64,000 bases of DNA from Nevskiaceae bacterium (GCA_018883185.1 VEQP01000004.1:1-64000), one strand, 5' to 3'; counted from the stretch's first letter, positions 41,203 to 51,815 are shown. Translations and numbers: made by a program. The notes: generated by a model from the sequence alone, not told the origin.

Positions 41203-41897
41203 GCCATCGCCTCGTCGATTTGTCGCAGGATCCGCTGCGCCGCATCCTGCTCGGCCCGCCGCCGACTGGACCCCTCACCTGCCGCACTTAACCCGAGTTG
41301 CGGCACCTCGCAACGCACCGAGAAGTGCTGCGCATGCGCTTCGCCCTGCACCGACTCGACCATGTAACTGGGCAAGCCGTGGCCGCGCGCCTGCAAATGC
41401 TCCTGCAGGCGCGTCTTCGGGTCCTTCAATTCCTCGGGTCGTGGCAAGCTCGCCACGTGCACGGCACACAGTCGCACGACGAGTGTCCGCGCCGCCTCGA
41501 GACCTTGATCAAGGTAGACCGCCCCGATCACAGCCTCGAGCGCATCAGCGAGGATCGACTGGCGTCGAAACCCCCCGGTCTTGAGTTCCCCAGAACCGAG
41601 CTGCAATTCGTCCCCGAGCGAAATCGACTGGGCGATAGTCGCCAGCGGCTCTGCGCTGACCAAACTCGCGCGCAGACGGCTGAGCTCTCCCTCGGCGCAA
41701 TCGGGAAAGCGTGCATAAAGCAGCTCCGCGATCAGCAGGTTAAGTACCGCATCGCCCAGAAACTCAAGACGCTCGTTGTTGCGACCCGACGCGCTGCGAT
41801 GCGTCAACGCAGCAGTGAACAAGCTCGGTTCACGCGGCTCGTAGGCGAGCCGCTCACGCAACCACCGGGCCGGCCAATCGGCGCGCATCACACTCAT
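41199..41897 (-). CDS. rnc: Ribonuclease III
   Basis: AALTHRSASGRNNERLEFLGDAVLNLLIAELLYARFP, dsRBD C-terminus; start moved to 41897. Confidence 0.96.
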   Translation of the reverse strand: MSVMRADWPARWLRERLAYEPREPSLFTAALTHRSASGRNNERLEFLGDAVLNLLIAELLYARFPDCAEGELSRLRASLVSAEPLATIAQSISLGDELQLGSGELKTGGFRRQSILADALEAVIGAVYLDQGLEAARTLVVRLCAVHVASLPRPEELKDPKTRLQEHLQARGHGLPSYMVESVQGEAHAQHFSVRCEVPQLGLSAAGEGSSRRRAEQDAAQRILRQIDEAMA

Positions 41898-42985
41898 TCG
41901 ATGGAGGTGCCGATGCGTGACCAATTCGGTCCGCCCGAGCGCTGCAGATCCCAGTTGAACCACACGAGACTTGCCCTGCCGACGAGCAACGACTCGTCGA
42001 CGAAGCCCCAGACACGCCCATCAGAACTGTTGTCGCGATTGTCGCCGACCATGAGGTACTGACCGGCCGGGACCTGCATGATGCGATCGCCACTGTCGGC
42101 GTTGATGCCGGCCGTCGACTCGTTGCAGATGTAGCCCTGCAGGATGCTGCGATTGCAGGCCGGCAACGGCGGCACGGCGAGCGGATCCGAGCTTAGACAA
42201 TGCAGCACCCGATGCTTGCGCCCATCGAAGTCTTCCTCGGCGAGACGCATGTTCTGGTAGCAGCCATCCTCGTAGCGACTGAGTTGGCGTAGCGGCACGG
42301 GCTTGCCGTTGATGATTAGTTGATCGTCACGCACCTCGACCAGGTCCCCTGGCAAACCCACTACGCGCTTCACGTAGTTCACGCCCGGGTCAGGCGGATA
42401 CCGAAACACGGCGACATCGCCGCGCTGCGGCGCACCGACATCGACAACTTTTTCCTGCGTGACCGGCAGCCGAAGTCCATAGGCGTATTTGTTGACCAGG
42501 ATGAAATCGCCATCGAGCAAGGTCGGCATCATCGAATCCGACGGGATGCGGTAGGGCTCGAACATGAACGAGCGCACCACGAGCAGCACTGCCATGATCG
42601 GAAAGAAACTGCGGGCATAGTCGACGGTACCCGGCGTTTCGAGACTCGCCGGATCCCGACCCGCCGCGCGGGCCGCAGCCACTCGCCGCGGCAACAGAAA
42701 GCGGTGGTCGATCAGCCACACGACGCCCGACACCGCCGTGATGATCACCAGCAACAAGCTGAAGTTGGCGCGCTGCGCCGTCATGAGACTGTAGAAACTG
42801 GCGATCACCAGCACCGGCAACAGCGTGTACAGAATCTTCATCAGCAACGGGTCGTCGACCGGTGCCGCCGCCGCACCGCGCACCTGACGGCGCGGGCGCA
42901 GAAACCAATCGTCCACTACGCAAATCAGCAATACCGGCAGCGTAAACAAGGACATCAACGAGGCAACGACATCGAGCATGGTCAC
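41894..42985 (-). CDS. lepB: Signal peptidase I
   Basis: [58 protein letters not shown]. Confidence 0.96.
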   Translation of the reverse strand: MTMLDVVASLMSLFTLPVLLICVVDDWFLRPRRQVRGAAAAPVDDPLLMKILYTLLPVLVIASFYSLMTAQRANFSLLLVIITAVSGVVWLIDHRFLLPRRVAAARAAGRDPASLETPGTVDYARSFFPIMAVLLVVRSFMFEPYRIPSDSMMPTLLDGDFILVNKYAYGLRLPVTQEKVVDVGAPQRGDVAVFRYPPDPGVNYVKRVVGLPGDLVEVRDDQLIINGKPVPLRQLSRYEDGCYQNMRLAEEDFDGRKHRVLHCLSSDPLAVPPLPACNRSILQGYICNESTAGINADSGDRIMQVPAGQYLMVGDNRDNSSDGRVWGFVDESLLVGRASLVWFNWDLQRSGGPNWSRIGTSIE

Positions 42986-44775
42986 TTCCTGCCTACTTTG
43001 AGCACCGCCAGGAAGGCTTCCTGCGGGATTTCCACCGAACCCACCTGCTTCATGCGCTTCTTGCCCTCTTTCTGCTTCTCGAGCAGCTTGCGCTTGCGGC
43101 TGATATCACCGCCGTAGCACTTGGCGAGCACGTTCTTACGCAGGGCCTTGACCGTCGCTCGCGCAATCACGTGCGAACCGATCGCCGCCTGCACCGCCAC
43201 CTCGAACATCTGGCGTGGAATCAGCTCCTGCATCTTGTCCACGAGTTCACGCCCGCGCTGGTAGGCGCTGTCGCGATGCACGATGATCGAGAGGGCATCA
43301 ACCTTGTCACCGTTGATGAGAATGTCGAGTTTGGACAACGGGGCGGTCTGGAAATGGCTGAACTCGTAGTCGAACGAAGCGTAGCCGCGACTGGCGGACT
43401 TCAATCGATCGAAGAAATCGAGCACCACCTCGGCGAGCGGCAATTGGTACTGCAGCGACACCTGGTTGGCGAGGTACTGCATCTTCTTTTGCGTGCCACG
43501 TTTCTCGGTGCACAACTGCAGCACTGCGCCCACGTAGTCGGGCGGCACTAAGATATTGGCGGTGATGATCGGCTCGCGGATCTCCGCCACGAGGTTGGGT
43601 GCCGGCAACTTGGCTGGGTTGTCGACGTAGACGTTCTCGCCGCTGGTGAGGCCCACCTCGTAAATCACCGTCGGTGCGCTCGTGATCAGATCGAGGTTGT
43701 ATTCGCGCTCGAGCCGCTCCTGCACGATGTCCATGTGCAGCAGGCCGAGAAAGCCCACGCGAAACCCGAACCCGAGCGCTCCGGACACCTCGGGCTCGTA
43801 ATGCAGCGCTGAATCGTTGAGACGCAGCTTGGCGAGTGCATCGCGGAACGCTTCGTAGTCGTCAGCGTTAACCGGGAACAGACCCGCGAACACACGCGGC
43901 TGCACCTGCTTGAAGCCAGGCAGCGGCGATGCGCAGGGCTTGCTATCGAGCGTGATGGTGTCGCCCACCGGCGCACCGTCGATTTCCTTGATGCCGGCAA
44001 TGACAAAACCGACCTCACCGGCGCCGAGTTGCGTGGCCCCGACCGATTTCGGCGTGAAGCGACCCAGCTTATCGACCTGCCATGCACGCCCGGTGGACAT
44101 GACGCGGACCTTGTCGCCGATCTTGATCGAGCCGTTGACCACGCGGACGAGTGACACCACGCCGACGTAGTTGTCAAACCAGGAATCGATGATCAAGGCC
44201 TGCAGCGGCCCTTGCGGGTCGCCCTTGGGTGCTGGAATGCGCTTGACGATTTCCTCCAGCAACTCCGGAACGTTCTCGCCGGTTTTGGCGGACACCCGCA
44301 CCGCATCCTGTGCCTCGATGCCGATGATTTCTTCGATTTCGCGGATCACCTTGGGAGGATCTGCGGAGGGCAGGTCGATTTTATTGATCACCGGCAGCAC
44401 TTCGAGCCCCTGCTCGATCGCGGTGTAGCAGTTGGCGACGCTCTGCGCCTCCACGCCCTGCGAGGCATCGACCACGAGCAGCGCGCCATCGCAGGCCGCG
44501 AGGGAACGCGATACTTCGTAGGAGAAGTCCACATGCCCCGGAGTGTCGATGAGATTGAGCTGGTAGCGCTGACCGTCACGCGCGGTGTAATACAGGGTGA
44601 CGCTCTGCGCCTTGATGGTGATACCGCGCTCTCGCTCGAGCGCCATGGAATCGAGCACCTGGCTTTGCATCTCGCGTGCTTCGAGACCGCCGCACAATTG
44701 GATCAACCGATCGGCGAGCGTGGACTTGCCGTGGTCGACGTGGGCGATGATCGAAAAATTGCGGATGTTTTGCAT
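42982..44775 (-). CDS. lepA: Elongation factor 4
   Basis: [57 protein letters not shown]. Confidence 0.98.
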   Translation of the reverse strand: MQNIRNFSIIAHVDHGKSTLADRLIQLCGGLEAREMQSQVLDSMALERERGITIKAQSVTLYYTARDGQRYQLNLIDTPGHVDFSYEVSRSLAACDGALLVVDASQGVEAQSVANCYTAIEQGLEVLPVINKIDLPSADPPKVIREIEEIIGIEAQDAVRVSAKTGENVPELLEEIVKRIPAPKGDPQGPLQALIIDSWFDNYVGVVSLVRVVNGSIKIGDKVRVMSTGRAWQVDKLGRFTPKSVGATQLGAGEVGFVIAGIKEIDGAPVGDTITLDSKPCASPLPGFKQVQPRVFAGLFPVNADDYEAFRDALAKLRLNDSALHYEPEVSGALGFGFRVGFLGLLHMDIVQERLEREYNLDLITSAPTVIYEVGLTSGENVYVDNPAKLPAPNLVAEIREPIITANILVPPDYVGAVLQLCTEKRGTQKKMQYLANQVSLQYQLPLAEVVLDFFDRLKSASRGYASFDYEFSHFQTAPLSKLDILINGDKVDALSIIVHRDSAYQRGRELVDKMQELIPRQMFEVAVQAAIGSHVIARATVKALRKNVLAKCYGGDISRKRKLLEKQKEGKKRMKQVGSVEIPQEAFLAVLKVGRK

Positions 44776-44895
44776 CGGTTCCGAGGACCGGGCCAGCGCA
44801 GCCCGAACAGTGGCGATTAAAAGCCCGGCAGTATAACGGAGGGGGCGCACTGCCGCCCCGCTACCACCGGCCCTACTGCCGCGGCGGCGGCGGCC

Positions 44896-45141
44896 TCAGC
44901 GCACCCGAAACAGCCGTTCTATCTCCCCGGCATCGAGCCGAGTGACGGCAATCGGCACTCCATCCCACAACAGCACGGGGATCTGATGCCCGAACCGACG
45001 CAGCCACTCCGGATCCGAGTCGACATCACGGGTCTCGAGCTCCGGCAAGGCGAGCCGCGAGCGCAGATCATGCAGTTCGAGCGCAAACTCCTCGCACAAG
45101 CCACAGCCCTCGCGAGTCAGCAGCGTCAGGCGGCCGGTCAC
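44896..45141 (-). CDS. Glutaredoxin family protein (DUF836-like)
   Basis: LTLLTREGCGLCEEFALELHDL...VLLWDGVPIAVTRLDAGEIERLF. Confidence 0.85.
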   Translation of the reverse strand: MTGRLTLLTREGCGLCEEFALELHDLRSRLALPELETRDVDSDPEWLRRFGHQIPVLLWDGVPIAVTRLDAGEIERLFRVR

Positions 45142-46244
45142 GGCTCGACCGGACTCGCCGGTTGCGCGGGCACAGCGGGCTTGGCAGGTTCGGCAGGCTT
45201 GGCAGGTTCAGCAGGCTTGGCTGGTTCCGCCGGCTGCGCCGCGCGGATCTGCGAGGCGATCAGGCGCGCGGTGCGCACCGGCACCTCGCCGACCACCACG
45301 ACGTGCTGCCCATTGATGAAGGCGGAATAGGCGGTGGAGGCACCCATGCGACGCTCCCGACCGGCTTCGCCCGGAGAGAACGGCGGCTGGTCGACGCCGA
45401 TGAACACCGACACCGAGGCGAGTCCGTCGGAAAACACCAGATGCGGCACACGCGACTCCGAACCCGGCACGCTTTGCTCGCCGCGCTGAGTGAGACGGAA
45501 GCCGCGCGGCAATGACTGCACGTTCCACACTTGCTGCGCGGTGACGCGTTGGATCCGCTGCCGCGGCGGCTCGAGACGCACCTGCTGGAACCCGCGGGTA
45601 TCCACCGCGGGATTGAAGAGCTCATCGGGCAGGTCGCGCAGCAACGAAAGACTCGTGAACGTCACGCGCTCGAGCACGCGCCCCTCGTTATCGAACAACT
45701 CGGTCTTGAGCGGCAGATAGGTACGCGAGTCGATCCAGGCGCGATAGCCGTAACGGAACGGATCACGCGGAGTGATCGACACCAGCCGCACGTCCCGCGC
45801 GGTGAGACGCGTGCGCGTCACGGGGCTCACCACATACAGTTCGGCGCTGCGCTGATCGAGCTGCGGAAAGCGTGGCAACAACGAGGTGTTACGCGGCCGG
45901 CGCTCGCTGATGAGTCGCTGCTGATCGGGCAGCACGTACAACACGTCTTCGCCGCGGCGGATGAACTCGCGCCCCGACCCATCGAGGGAGGCGAGGCGCT
46001 CACTGATCTCACCCGCGCGCACCCGGTGGTGGACCTGCAGCGACTCGGACTGGCCGCCGCGCTCATGAAGAAAAGTGCCCGAATAGTTGCGGCTGACGAG
46101 CGCCTGATTCATGCGCTCGATCCACTCGAGCCCCTCGTCGGCCGAGGCCGCAAGCGGCGCCCAAGCCAGCAGCACAAGCCCGAGTGCCCGCCAGGAGCCG
46201 CGCGCTCGCGACTGCAAAGCAAACCGCATCTCACGCGGCATCAA
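45138..46244 (-). CDS. rseB: Sigma-E regulatory protein MucB/RseB
   Basis: LEWIERMNQALVSRNYSGTFLHERGGQSESLQVHHRVRAGEISERLASLDG; downstream of rpoE-rseA. Confidence 0.93.
   Translation of the reverse strand: MMPREMRFALQSRARGSWRALGLVLLAWAPLAASADEGLEWIERMNQALVSRNYSGTFLHERGGQSESLQVHHRVRAGEISERLASLDGSGREFIRRGEDVLYVLPDQQRLISERRPRNTSLLPRFPQLDQRSAELYVVSPVTRTRLTARDVRLVSITPRDPFRYGYRAWIDSRTYLPLKTELFDNEGRVLERVTFTSLSLLRDLPDELFNPAVDTRGFQQVRLEPPRQRIQRVTAQQVWNVQSLPRGFRLTQRGEQSVPGSESRVPHLVFSDGLASVSVFIGVDQPPFSPGEAGRERRMGASTAYSAFINGQHVVVVGEVPVRTARLIASQIRAAQPAEPAKPAEPAKPAEPAKPAVPAQPASPVEP
45178..45231. repeat. Three 18-bp tandem units encoding the rseB C-terminal AEPAKP repeat
   Basis: GGCTTGGCAGGTTCGGCA / GGCTTGGCAGGTTCAGCA / GGCTTGGCTGGTTCCGCC on the plus strand. 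Confidence 0.85.
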
Positions 46245-47005
46245 CGGCCCTCCGCCTCGACCGGCGGGGCCTCAGGTTCGCTGACGGCCATGGTCGCGGA
46301 GATCACCGAGTGACGAATCATCGGTGCGGATACGGCGCTGTGCGCCTCGACGAATGAGGCGAGTTGCGCTGGCAGCGGCACGGCGGGGGGCGAACTGCGT
46401 GGATTCGGACGCGGCGTGACATAACTCACCGGTTCACCACTCGTCGCGGCATCAGGTCCGCCGACTACGGGAGCCGGCGCGACTGCCGATGCGGCCGCGG
46501 GGGCGGAGGCGACCATGGCGAGTGCCGGGGTCGCGGGCGCGATCACCACTTCTTCGATGAGCGGCGCCGCGACGCTTTGCGCGCTCGGCACAACGGTGGC
46601 GGTAGAGACATTGGGGTCGCCCGGCACGGCCCACCAAAACACCGCAACGGCCGCGAGCCCCGCCGCAACGCCGACACCGCTGACGGGTACCGCCCAGCGC
46701 GGCAAATGCAACGGGCGCTCAGTCACCTGCGTGGCGGGCTGCATCGACTCACTGCCCGACACCGGGGAATTGGCTGCGACGGCCGCCGCCTCGGCCGCCA
46801 AGGCTGCATGCACCCGCGGGGCGAGCGCGCTCGGAGCGAGCGGCTCGCTGCGCAGCGCAGCGCCAATCAAGCCGTAGTTGGCCCAACTGCGACGCAACTC
46901 CGGATCCCGCGACAAACGCCGTGCCACCAGTTCGCACTCCGCATCCGGCAGTTCGCCATCGAACATCGCCGACAACTGACTCGCACGTTCGTCTTGCTCG
47001 CTCAT
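46241..47005 (-). CDS. rseA: Anti-sigma-E factor RseA/MucA
   Basis: QLSAMFDGELPDAECELVARRLSRDPELRRSWANYGLIGAALR, single TM, between rpoE and rseB. Confidence 0.92.
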   Translation of the reverse strand: MSEQDERASQLSAMFDGELPDAECELVARRLSRDPELRRSWANYGLIGAALRSEPLAPSALAPRVHAALAAEAAAVAANSPVSGSESMQPATQVTERPLHLPRWAVPVSGVGVAAGLAAVAVFWWAVPGDPNVSTATVVPSAQSVAAPLIEEVVIAPATPALAMVASAPAAASAVAPAPVVGGPDAATSGEPVSYVTPRPNPRSSPPAVPLPAQLASFVEAHSAVSAPMIRHSVISATMAVSEPEAPPVEAEGR

Positions 47006-47610
47006 CCGATCACCTCACCCCGTCCGAGACCACCCTCGAACACTTCACGCAACCGTGTATCGATCGCTTCGCGCGCGCGGAAAATGCGCGAGCGCACCGT
47101 ACCCACCGGACAATTCATGTCGGCGGCGATTTCTTCGTACGATTTGCCCTCAAGTTCGCGCAGCACGATGGCTCGACGCAAATCCTCAGGCAGTTGGTCG
47201 ATGGCGGCATTGACGATGGAGCGGATCTCATCGGTCAGCGCCAACGCCTCGGGAGTCGCCGTGTCCTTCATGCGGGCCTGCATATCCGGAGCGACCTCGC
47301 CATCCGGGCCGTCGAGGTCGTAGTCGATCGGGCTGCGGTTGCGCGCGGCGAGGTAGTTCTTCGCAGTGTTGATCGCGATGCGATATATCCAAGTATAGAA
47401 AGCGCTGTCGCCGCGGAATCTCGGCAGAGCCCGGTAAGCCTTGATGAATGCTTCCTGCGCAATGTCTTCAGCCTCGGAAGGATCCCGTACGTAACGCATC
47501 ACCAGGTTGACGACCTTGTGCTGATAACGCAGCACCAGGGCGTCGAACGCGGCGGTGTCGCCCCGCTGAGCAAGCTGCACCAGACTCAGGTCACTGGCTT
47601 CAGCGCTCAT
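47002..47610 (-). CDS. rpoE: RNA polymerase sigma factor RpoE
   Basis: LVQLAQRGDTAAFDALVLRYQHKVVNLVMRYVRDPSEAEDIAQEAFIKAYRALPRFRGDSAFYTWIYRIAINTAKN. Confidence 0.97.
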   Translation of the reverse strand: MSAEASDLSLVQLAQRGDTAAFDALVLRYQHKVVNLVMRYVRDPSEAEDIAQEAFIKAYRALPRFRGDSAFYTWIYRIAINTAKNYLAARNRSPIDYDLDGPDGEVAPDMQARMKDTATPEALALTDEIRSIVNAAIDQLPEDLRRAIVLRELEGKSYEEIAADMNCPVGTVRSRIFRAREAIDTRLREVFEGGLGRGEVIG

Positions 47611-47624
47611 GGGCGACGCGACGG

Positions 47625-47652
47625 GATAGACCCGCAGCCTTTACAAAAGTTC
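47625..47652 (-). promoter_or_regulatory. Predicted sigma-E-type promoter for rpoE (GAACTT - 16 bp - TCTATC)
   Basis: Minus strand GAACTTTTGTAAAGGCTGCGGGTCTATC; -35 at 47652-47647, -10 at 47630-47625. Confidence 0.78.
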
Positions 47653-47680
47653 GCAGCAACATGGCTTGGGGGGCGCAGGG

Positions 47681-47980
47681 TCATCGATCCTCGGGCTCTT
47701 TGTCCGCAGTGTAACCGGTCGCGAGCGTCTCGCGCCGGATCAGACGGCCGAACCGGGCAGCGAGCGGGCGACCGAGCCGCCCTCGTGCGAGCCACATCCA
47801 GCAGCGGCCCGCGGCCGTATCCCAAACCAGCCACCAACCCCAAGGCGAACAATCGAGACAGGCCGACAGCAACGCCGAGTGCCATCGCCCACCCTGCCAG
47901 CACTCGAAACGCGACTCGACAGGGGAGCTCAGGTCGCCCGCGGGAACACACCCGGCAAGGTGGCGCAACTGCGCCGGCAC
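47681..47980 (-). CDS. Hypothetical protein at the ygfX position downstream of sdhE
   Basis: Trp-rich frame VPAQLRHLAGC...CWMWLARGRLGRPLAARFGRLIRRE; a competing frame (47607..47990) covers the same DNA, so the coding frame is unresolved. Confidence 0.35.
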   Translation of the reverse strand: MPAQLRHLAGCVPAGDLSSPVESRFECWQGGRWHSALLSACLDCSPWGWWLVWDTAAGRCWMWLARGRLGRPLAARFGRLIRRETLATGYTADKEPEDR

Positions 47981-47996
47981 GATGACCCATGGCGCC

Positions 47997-48230
47997 TCAG
48001 GCGCGACGGATGCGCTCGATGAGGGCGGCGGTGGCGGATTCCGGGTGAGGGTCACCGGCCAGCAGGTAACGCGCGAGCTGCGGGTCCTGCAAGTCGAGCA
48101 AGGCCTCAAAACAGCCGATTTCGTCGGGCTTAGCGACGGCCGCATCTCGCTCGAGCCAGCGCTCAAGCAATACGTCGAGCTCCTTCATACCGCGCCGACA
48201 ACGCCAGCGCAGCCGACCCAATTCGGTCAC
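47997..48230 (-). CDS. sdhE: FAD assembly factor SdhE
   Basis: [66 protein letters not shown] start overlaps sdhB stop. Confidence 0.92.
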   Translation of the reverse strand: MTELGRLRWRCRRGMKELDVLLERWLERDAAVAKPDEIGCFEALLDLQDPQLARYLLAGDPHPESATAALIERIRRA

Positions 48231-49015
48231 GTATGACTGCGCTCGACCATCATCTTTTTGATTTCGGCGATGGCCTTGGCCGGATTGAGATCCTTCGGGC
48301 AGGCCTCGGTGCAATTCATGATGGTGTGGCAACGATAGAGTTTGAACGGATCCTCGAGGGCATCGAGGCGTTCACCCGTGGCTTCGTCGCGGCTATCGAT
48401 GATCCACCGATAGGCGGCGAGCAGCGCCGCAGGGCCCAGGTACCGATCACCGTTCCACCAGTAACTCGGGCAGGAGGTCGAGCAGCAGGCGCAAAGGATG
48501 CAGGCCGATGGGCGATCGATCTTTTCCTGCTCCTCGGGTGCCTGCAGGCGCTCACGATCGGGCGGCGCCGGCGTGCGCGACTGCAGCCACGGCTTGACCG
48601 AAGCGTACTGCGCGTAGAACTGGGTGAGATCGGGCACCAGGTCCTTCACCACCGGCATGTGCGGCAGCGGGTAAATCTTCACCTCGCCCTTCACTTCATC
48701 GCAGCTCTTCGTGCACGCGAGCGTGTTGGTGCCGTCGATGTTCATCGCGCAGCTGCCGCAGATACCCTCGCGGCAAGAGCGACGGAAGGTCAGCGACGGA
48801 TCGATTTCGTTTTTGATCTTGATCAGTGCATCGAGCACCATCGGCCCGCAGTCATCCATGTCGATCTCGAAGGTATCGACTCGCGGGTTCTCACCGCCAT
48901 GCGGGTCGTAGCGATACACCTTGAAAGTCCGTACGCGAGCGGCACCCGCCGGCGCCTTGTGCACCTTGCCCTGCTTGTTGATGCGGGAATTTTCGGGAAG
49001 TCGGAATTCGGCCAT
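48227..49015 (-). CDS. sdhB: Succinate dehydrogenase iron-sulfur subunit
   Basis: [59 protein letters not shown]. Confidence 0.98.
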   Translation of the reverse strand: MAEFRLPENSRINKQGKVHKAPAGAARVRTFKVYRYDPHGGENPRVDTFEIDMDDCGPMVLDALIKIKNEIDPSLTFRRSCREGICGSCAMNIDGTNTLACTKSCDEVKGEVKIYPLPHMPVVKDLVPDLTQFYAQYASVKPWLQSRTPAPPDRERLQAPEEQEKIDRPSACILCACCSTSCPSYWWNGDRYLGPAALLAAYRWIIDSRDEATGERLDALEDPFKLYRCHTIMNCTEACPKDLNPAKAIAEIKKMMVERSHT

Positions 49016-49031
49016 GGTGTAAACCTCGAAC

Positions 49032-50816
49032 TCAGTACGTGCGCGCCTTGGGCGGAATCGGCTCGACGTCGGCGGTCAGCGTGTTCAGGTGAACCGCCCG
49101 GTAATCGATGCGCGTGCCACCTTTCTCGTCGACCCAGCACAGCGTGTGCTTCATCCACTCGGCGTCGTTGCGATCCTTGAAATCCTCGCGGGCGTGGGCG
49201 CCGCGGCTTTCCTTGCGATTTTCAGCCGATCGAATCGTCGCGACCGCCTGCCCGAGCAAGTTATCGAGTTCCAGTGTCTCGACCAGATCGGTGTTCCAGA
49301 TCAAACCCCGATCGCTCGTGCGCACATCGGCGAACGAATCGACGGTAGCCGCGAGTTTGCTGCAGCCTTCCTGCAAGGAGCTGCCGGTGCGGAATACAGC
49401 CGCATCGGACTGCATGATCTTTTGCATCTCGAGACGGATCTCGGCGGTCGGCCGGCTGCCATCGGCATGCCGGTATCGATCAAGCCGCGACACGGCCAGA
49501 TCGCCCGCATCCTTCGGCAACGGCCGATGCGAAGTGCCGGGCTTGACGATCGAGGCCGCATGGCGCCCCGCCTCACGACCGAACACCACCAGATCGAGCA
49601 GCGAGTTGGAACCAAGGCGGTTCGCGCCGTGCACAGAAACGCAGGCCGCTTCGCCCACCGCCATCAGACCCGCGACGACCGTATCGGCGTCGCCGTTCTT
49701 CAGGGTCACGACCTCGCCGTGGTAATTGCAGGGGATGCCACCCATGTTGTAGTGCACGGTCGGCAGCACCGGGATCGGCTCTTTGTTCACATCGACGCCC
49801 GCGAAGATACGTGCGGTCTCGGCGATGCCGGGCAGACGCTGCTTGATGACATCGGGGCCGAGGTGCTCGAGATGCAGATGGATGTGATCGGCACCTTTGC
49901 CCACACCCCGCCCTTCGCGGATCTCGATGGTCATCGAACGCGACACCACATCGCGCGAAGCCAGATCCTTTGCGTTGGGCGCATAGCGCTCCATGAAACG
50001 CTCGCCCCGCGAATTGGTGAGATAACCACCCTCGCCGCGCGAACCTTCGGTGATGAGACAACCGGCGCCGTAGATGCCGGTCGGATGGAACTGCACGAAC
50101 TCCATGTCCTGCAACGGCAGACCCGCGCGCAGCGCCATGCCGCCGCCGTCACCCGTGCAGGTGTGTGCCGAAGTGCAGGAGAAATAGGCGCGGCCGTAAC
50201 CGCCCGTGGCGAGGATCACGAGGTGCGCGCGGAAGCGATGCAACGTGCCCTCGGCGAGATTGAGGGCGACGACGCCGCGGCACTCGCCGTTTTCCATGAT
50301 CAGATCGATCGCGAAGTATTCGATAAAGAACTCCGCCTCGTTCTTGATCGACTGCTGGTAGAGCGTGTGCAGCATCGCGTGGCCGGTGCGATCGGCGGCG
50401 GCGCAGGTGCGCTGCGCGATGCCTTTGCCGTACTGCGTGGTCATGCCACCGAAGGGCCGCTGGTAGATGCGGCCATCGGGCGTACGCGAGAACGGCACAC
50501 CGTAGTGTTCGAGCTCGATCACCGCTGCGGGTGCTTCCTTGCACATGAACTCGATGGCGTCTTGGTCACCCAGCCAATCCGAGCCCTTGATGGTGTCGTA
50601 GAAGTGATAGCGCCAATCGTCCTCGCCCATATTGCCGAGCGCGGCCGAAATACCGCCCTGCGCCGCTACGGTATGACTGCGGGTGGGGAATACTTTGGAG
50701 ATACAAGCGGTGCTGAGACCCGCCTCGGCAAGGCCCAGCGTGGCTCGAAGGCCCGCGCCGCCCGCGCCAACCACGACGACATCGTAGGTGTGATCAACAA
50801 ACGAATAAGCTGTCAT
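49032..50816 (-). CDS. sdhA: Succinate dehydrogenase flavoprotein subunit
   Basis: [50 protein letters not shown]. Confidence 0.98.
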   Translation of the reverse strand: MTAYSFVDHTYDVVVVGAGGAGLRATLGLAEAGLSTACISKVFPTRSHTVAAQGGISAALGNMGEDDWRYHFYDTIKGSDWLGDQDAIEFMCKEAPAAVIELEHYGVPFSRTPDGRIYQRPFGGMTTQYGKGIAQRTCAAADRTGHAMLHTLYQQSIKNEAEFFIEYFAIDLIMENGECRGVVALNLAEGTLHRFRAHLVILATGGYGRAYFSCTSAHTCTGDGGGMALRAGLPLQDMEFVQFHPTGIYGAGCLITEGSRGEGGYLTNSRGERFMERYAPNAKDLASRDVVSRSMTIEIREGRGVGKGADHIHLHLEHLGPDVIKQRLPGIAETARIFAGVDVNKEPIPVLPTVHYNMGGIPCNYHGEVVTLKNGDADTVVAGLMAVGEAACVSVHGANRLGSNSLLDLVVFGREAGRHAASIVKPGTSHRPLPKDAGDLAVSRLDRYRHADGSRPTAEIRLEMQKIMQSDAAVFRTGSSLQEGCSKLAATVDSFADVRTSDRGLIWNTDLVETLELDNLLGQAVATIRSAENRKESRGAHAREDFKDRNDAEWMKHTLCWVDEKGGTRIDYRAVHLNTLTADVEPIPPKARTY

Positions 50817-50834
50817 GCGCAGAACATCCCGCGG

Positions 50835-51218
50835 TCAAGTCGTGGTGAACGCGATGCGCAGCACGGCGTAACTGCCGGCGACCGCCACGAACACATGGAA
50901 GAAAATCGAGGCGACGAGCGCCGCGAGCTTGATGGCCTTGGCGTGCACGTAATCTTCGAGCACCACCTGCACGCCGAGCGCCGAGTGCCAGGCGAGCGTT
51001 GCGACGAGCAGCACCAACAGCACGGGCGTCATGCCGCTACCGATCCACTGGCGCACGCTGTCGTAGTCGTAGGCGTTGAGTCCCGTCAGCTGCAGCACAA
51101 ACCACAGTCCTAGCACCGCGAGCGCGACGGCGCTCAGTCGCTGCGCCCACCAATGCGACACGCCCTGCTTGGCCGAGCCGCGACCGATCACCTTGCCGAG
51201 CGGACTGCGCAGACTCAC
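50835..51218 (-). CDS. sdhD: Succinate dehydrogenase membrane anchor subunit
   Basis: Three-TM protein between sdhC and sdhA; HSALGVQVVLEDYVHAKAIKLAALV. Confidence 0.92.
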   Translation of the reverse strand: MSLRSPLGKVIGRGSAKQGVSHWWAQRLSAVALAVLGLWFVLQLTGLNAYDYDSVRQWIGSGMTPVLLVLLVATLAWHSALGVQVVLEDYVHAKAIKLAALVASIFFHVFVAVAGSYAVLRIAFTTT

Positions 51219-51604
51219 GGCGCACCTCGCAGCACGAAACCTGCGTACAGCAGTGCGAGTGAGATCAGCACCGTGGCGATCACCACCCAGCGTGCGCTAC
51301 GTCGTGCCTCGGTTTTCTCCAGTCCGTAGCCAAGATCCCAGCTCAGATGCCGGATGCCATTGCAGAGGTGGTACACGAAGGCGATCACCCAGCCGGCGAG
51401 CAATACCTGCATGGGGCCACTGCCGAGGATCGCGGCCACCCCCGCATAACCCTCTGCATCGCCCGCAGCGGCCAGCAGCCACCACACCAAAACCAACAAG
51501 CCCGCCGACAGCACCACGCCCGTGATGCGATGCAGGATGGAAGTCGCCATGGTGTACGCGAAACGGTACACGTCGAGATGGGGGGATAGAGGTCTTTGGC
51601 GCAT
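51215..51604 (-). CDS. sdhC: Succinate dehydrogenase cytochrome b556 subunit
   Basis: RPLSPHLDVYRFAYTMATSILHRITGVVLSAG, YHLCNGIRHLSWDLGYG; start moved to ATG at 51604. Confidence 0.95.
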   Translation of the reverse strand: MRQRPLSPHLDVYRFAYTMATSILHRITGVVLSAGLLVLVWWLLAAAGDAEGYAGVAAILGSGPMQVLLAGWVIAFVYHLCNGIRHLSWDLGYGLEKTEARRSARWVVIATVLISLALLYAGFVLRGAP

Positions 51605-51626
51605 CGTGTGGCTACTCGCGTGAAGA

Positions 51627-51815
51627 TCAGAAGTCGATGCAGCGACCATTCTTTTCCCAGTCGCCGAAGCGCGTCGGCTCGGGACCCGCAGGCCCACCGA
51701 TCTCGCGCGGAGTCTCGACTCCTGCGACCTCGTCGGGTCTCGGTATGGATGTGGGGACGGGCACGGGCTCGGCCGCTGACGCGGGCCGCCCCACCCCCTG
51801 GGGATCGTTCTGCAT
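51627..51815 (-). CDS. DUF1674 protein (SDHAF4-like succinate dehydrogenase assembly factor)
   Basis: C-terminal EIGGPAGPEPTRFGDWEKNGRCIDF matches the DUF1674/SDHAF4 signature; immediately upstream of sdhC. Confidence 0.85.
   Translation of the reverse strand: MQNDPQGVGRPASAAEPVPVPTSIPRPDEVAGVETPREIGGPAGPEPTRFGDWEKNGRCIDF

Noticed and set aside
45162-45515. Plus-strand Gly/Leu/Ala/Ser repeat ORF
   Set aside because: Antisense of the rseB PAEPAK-encoding repeat; no independent support.
49089-51113. 674-aa plus-strand ORF opposite sdhA/sdhD
   Set aside because: Shadow ORF over strongly conserved sdhA and sdhD; long antisense frames are common in GC-rich DNA and the translation resembles no family.
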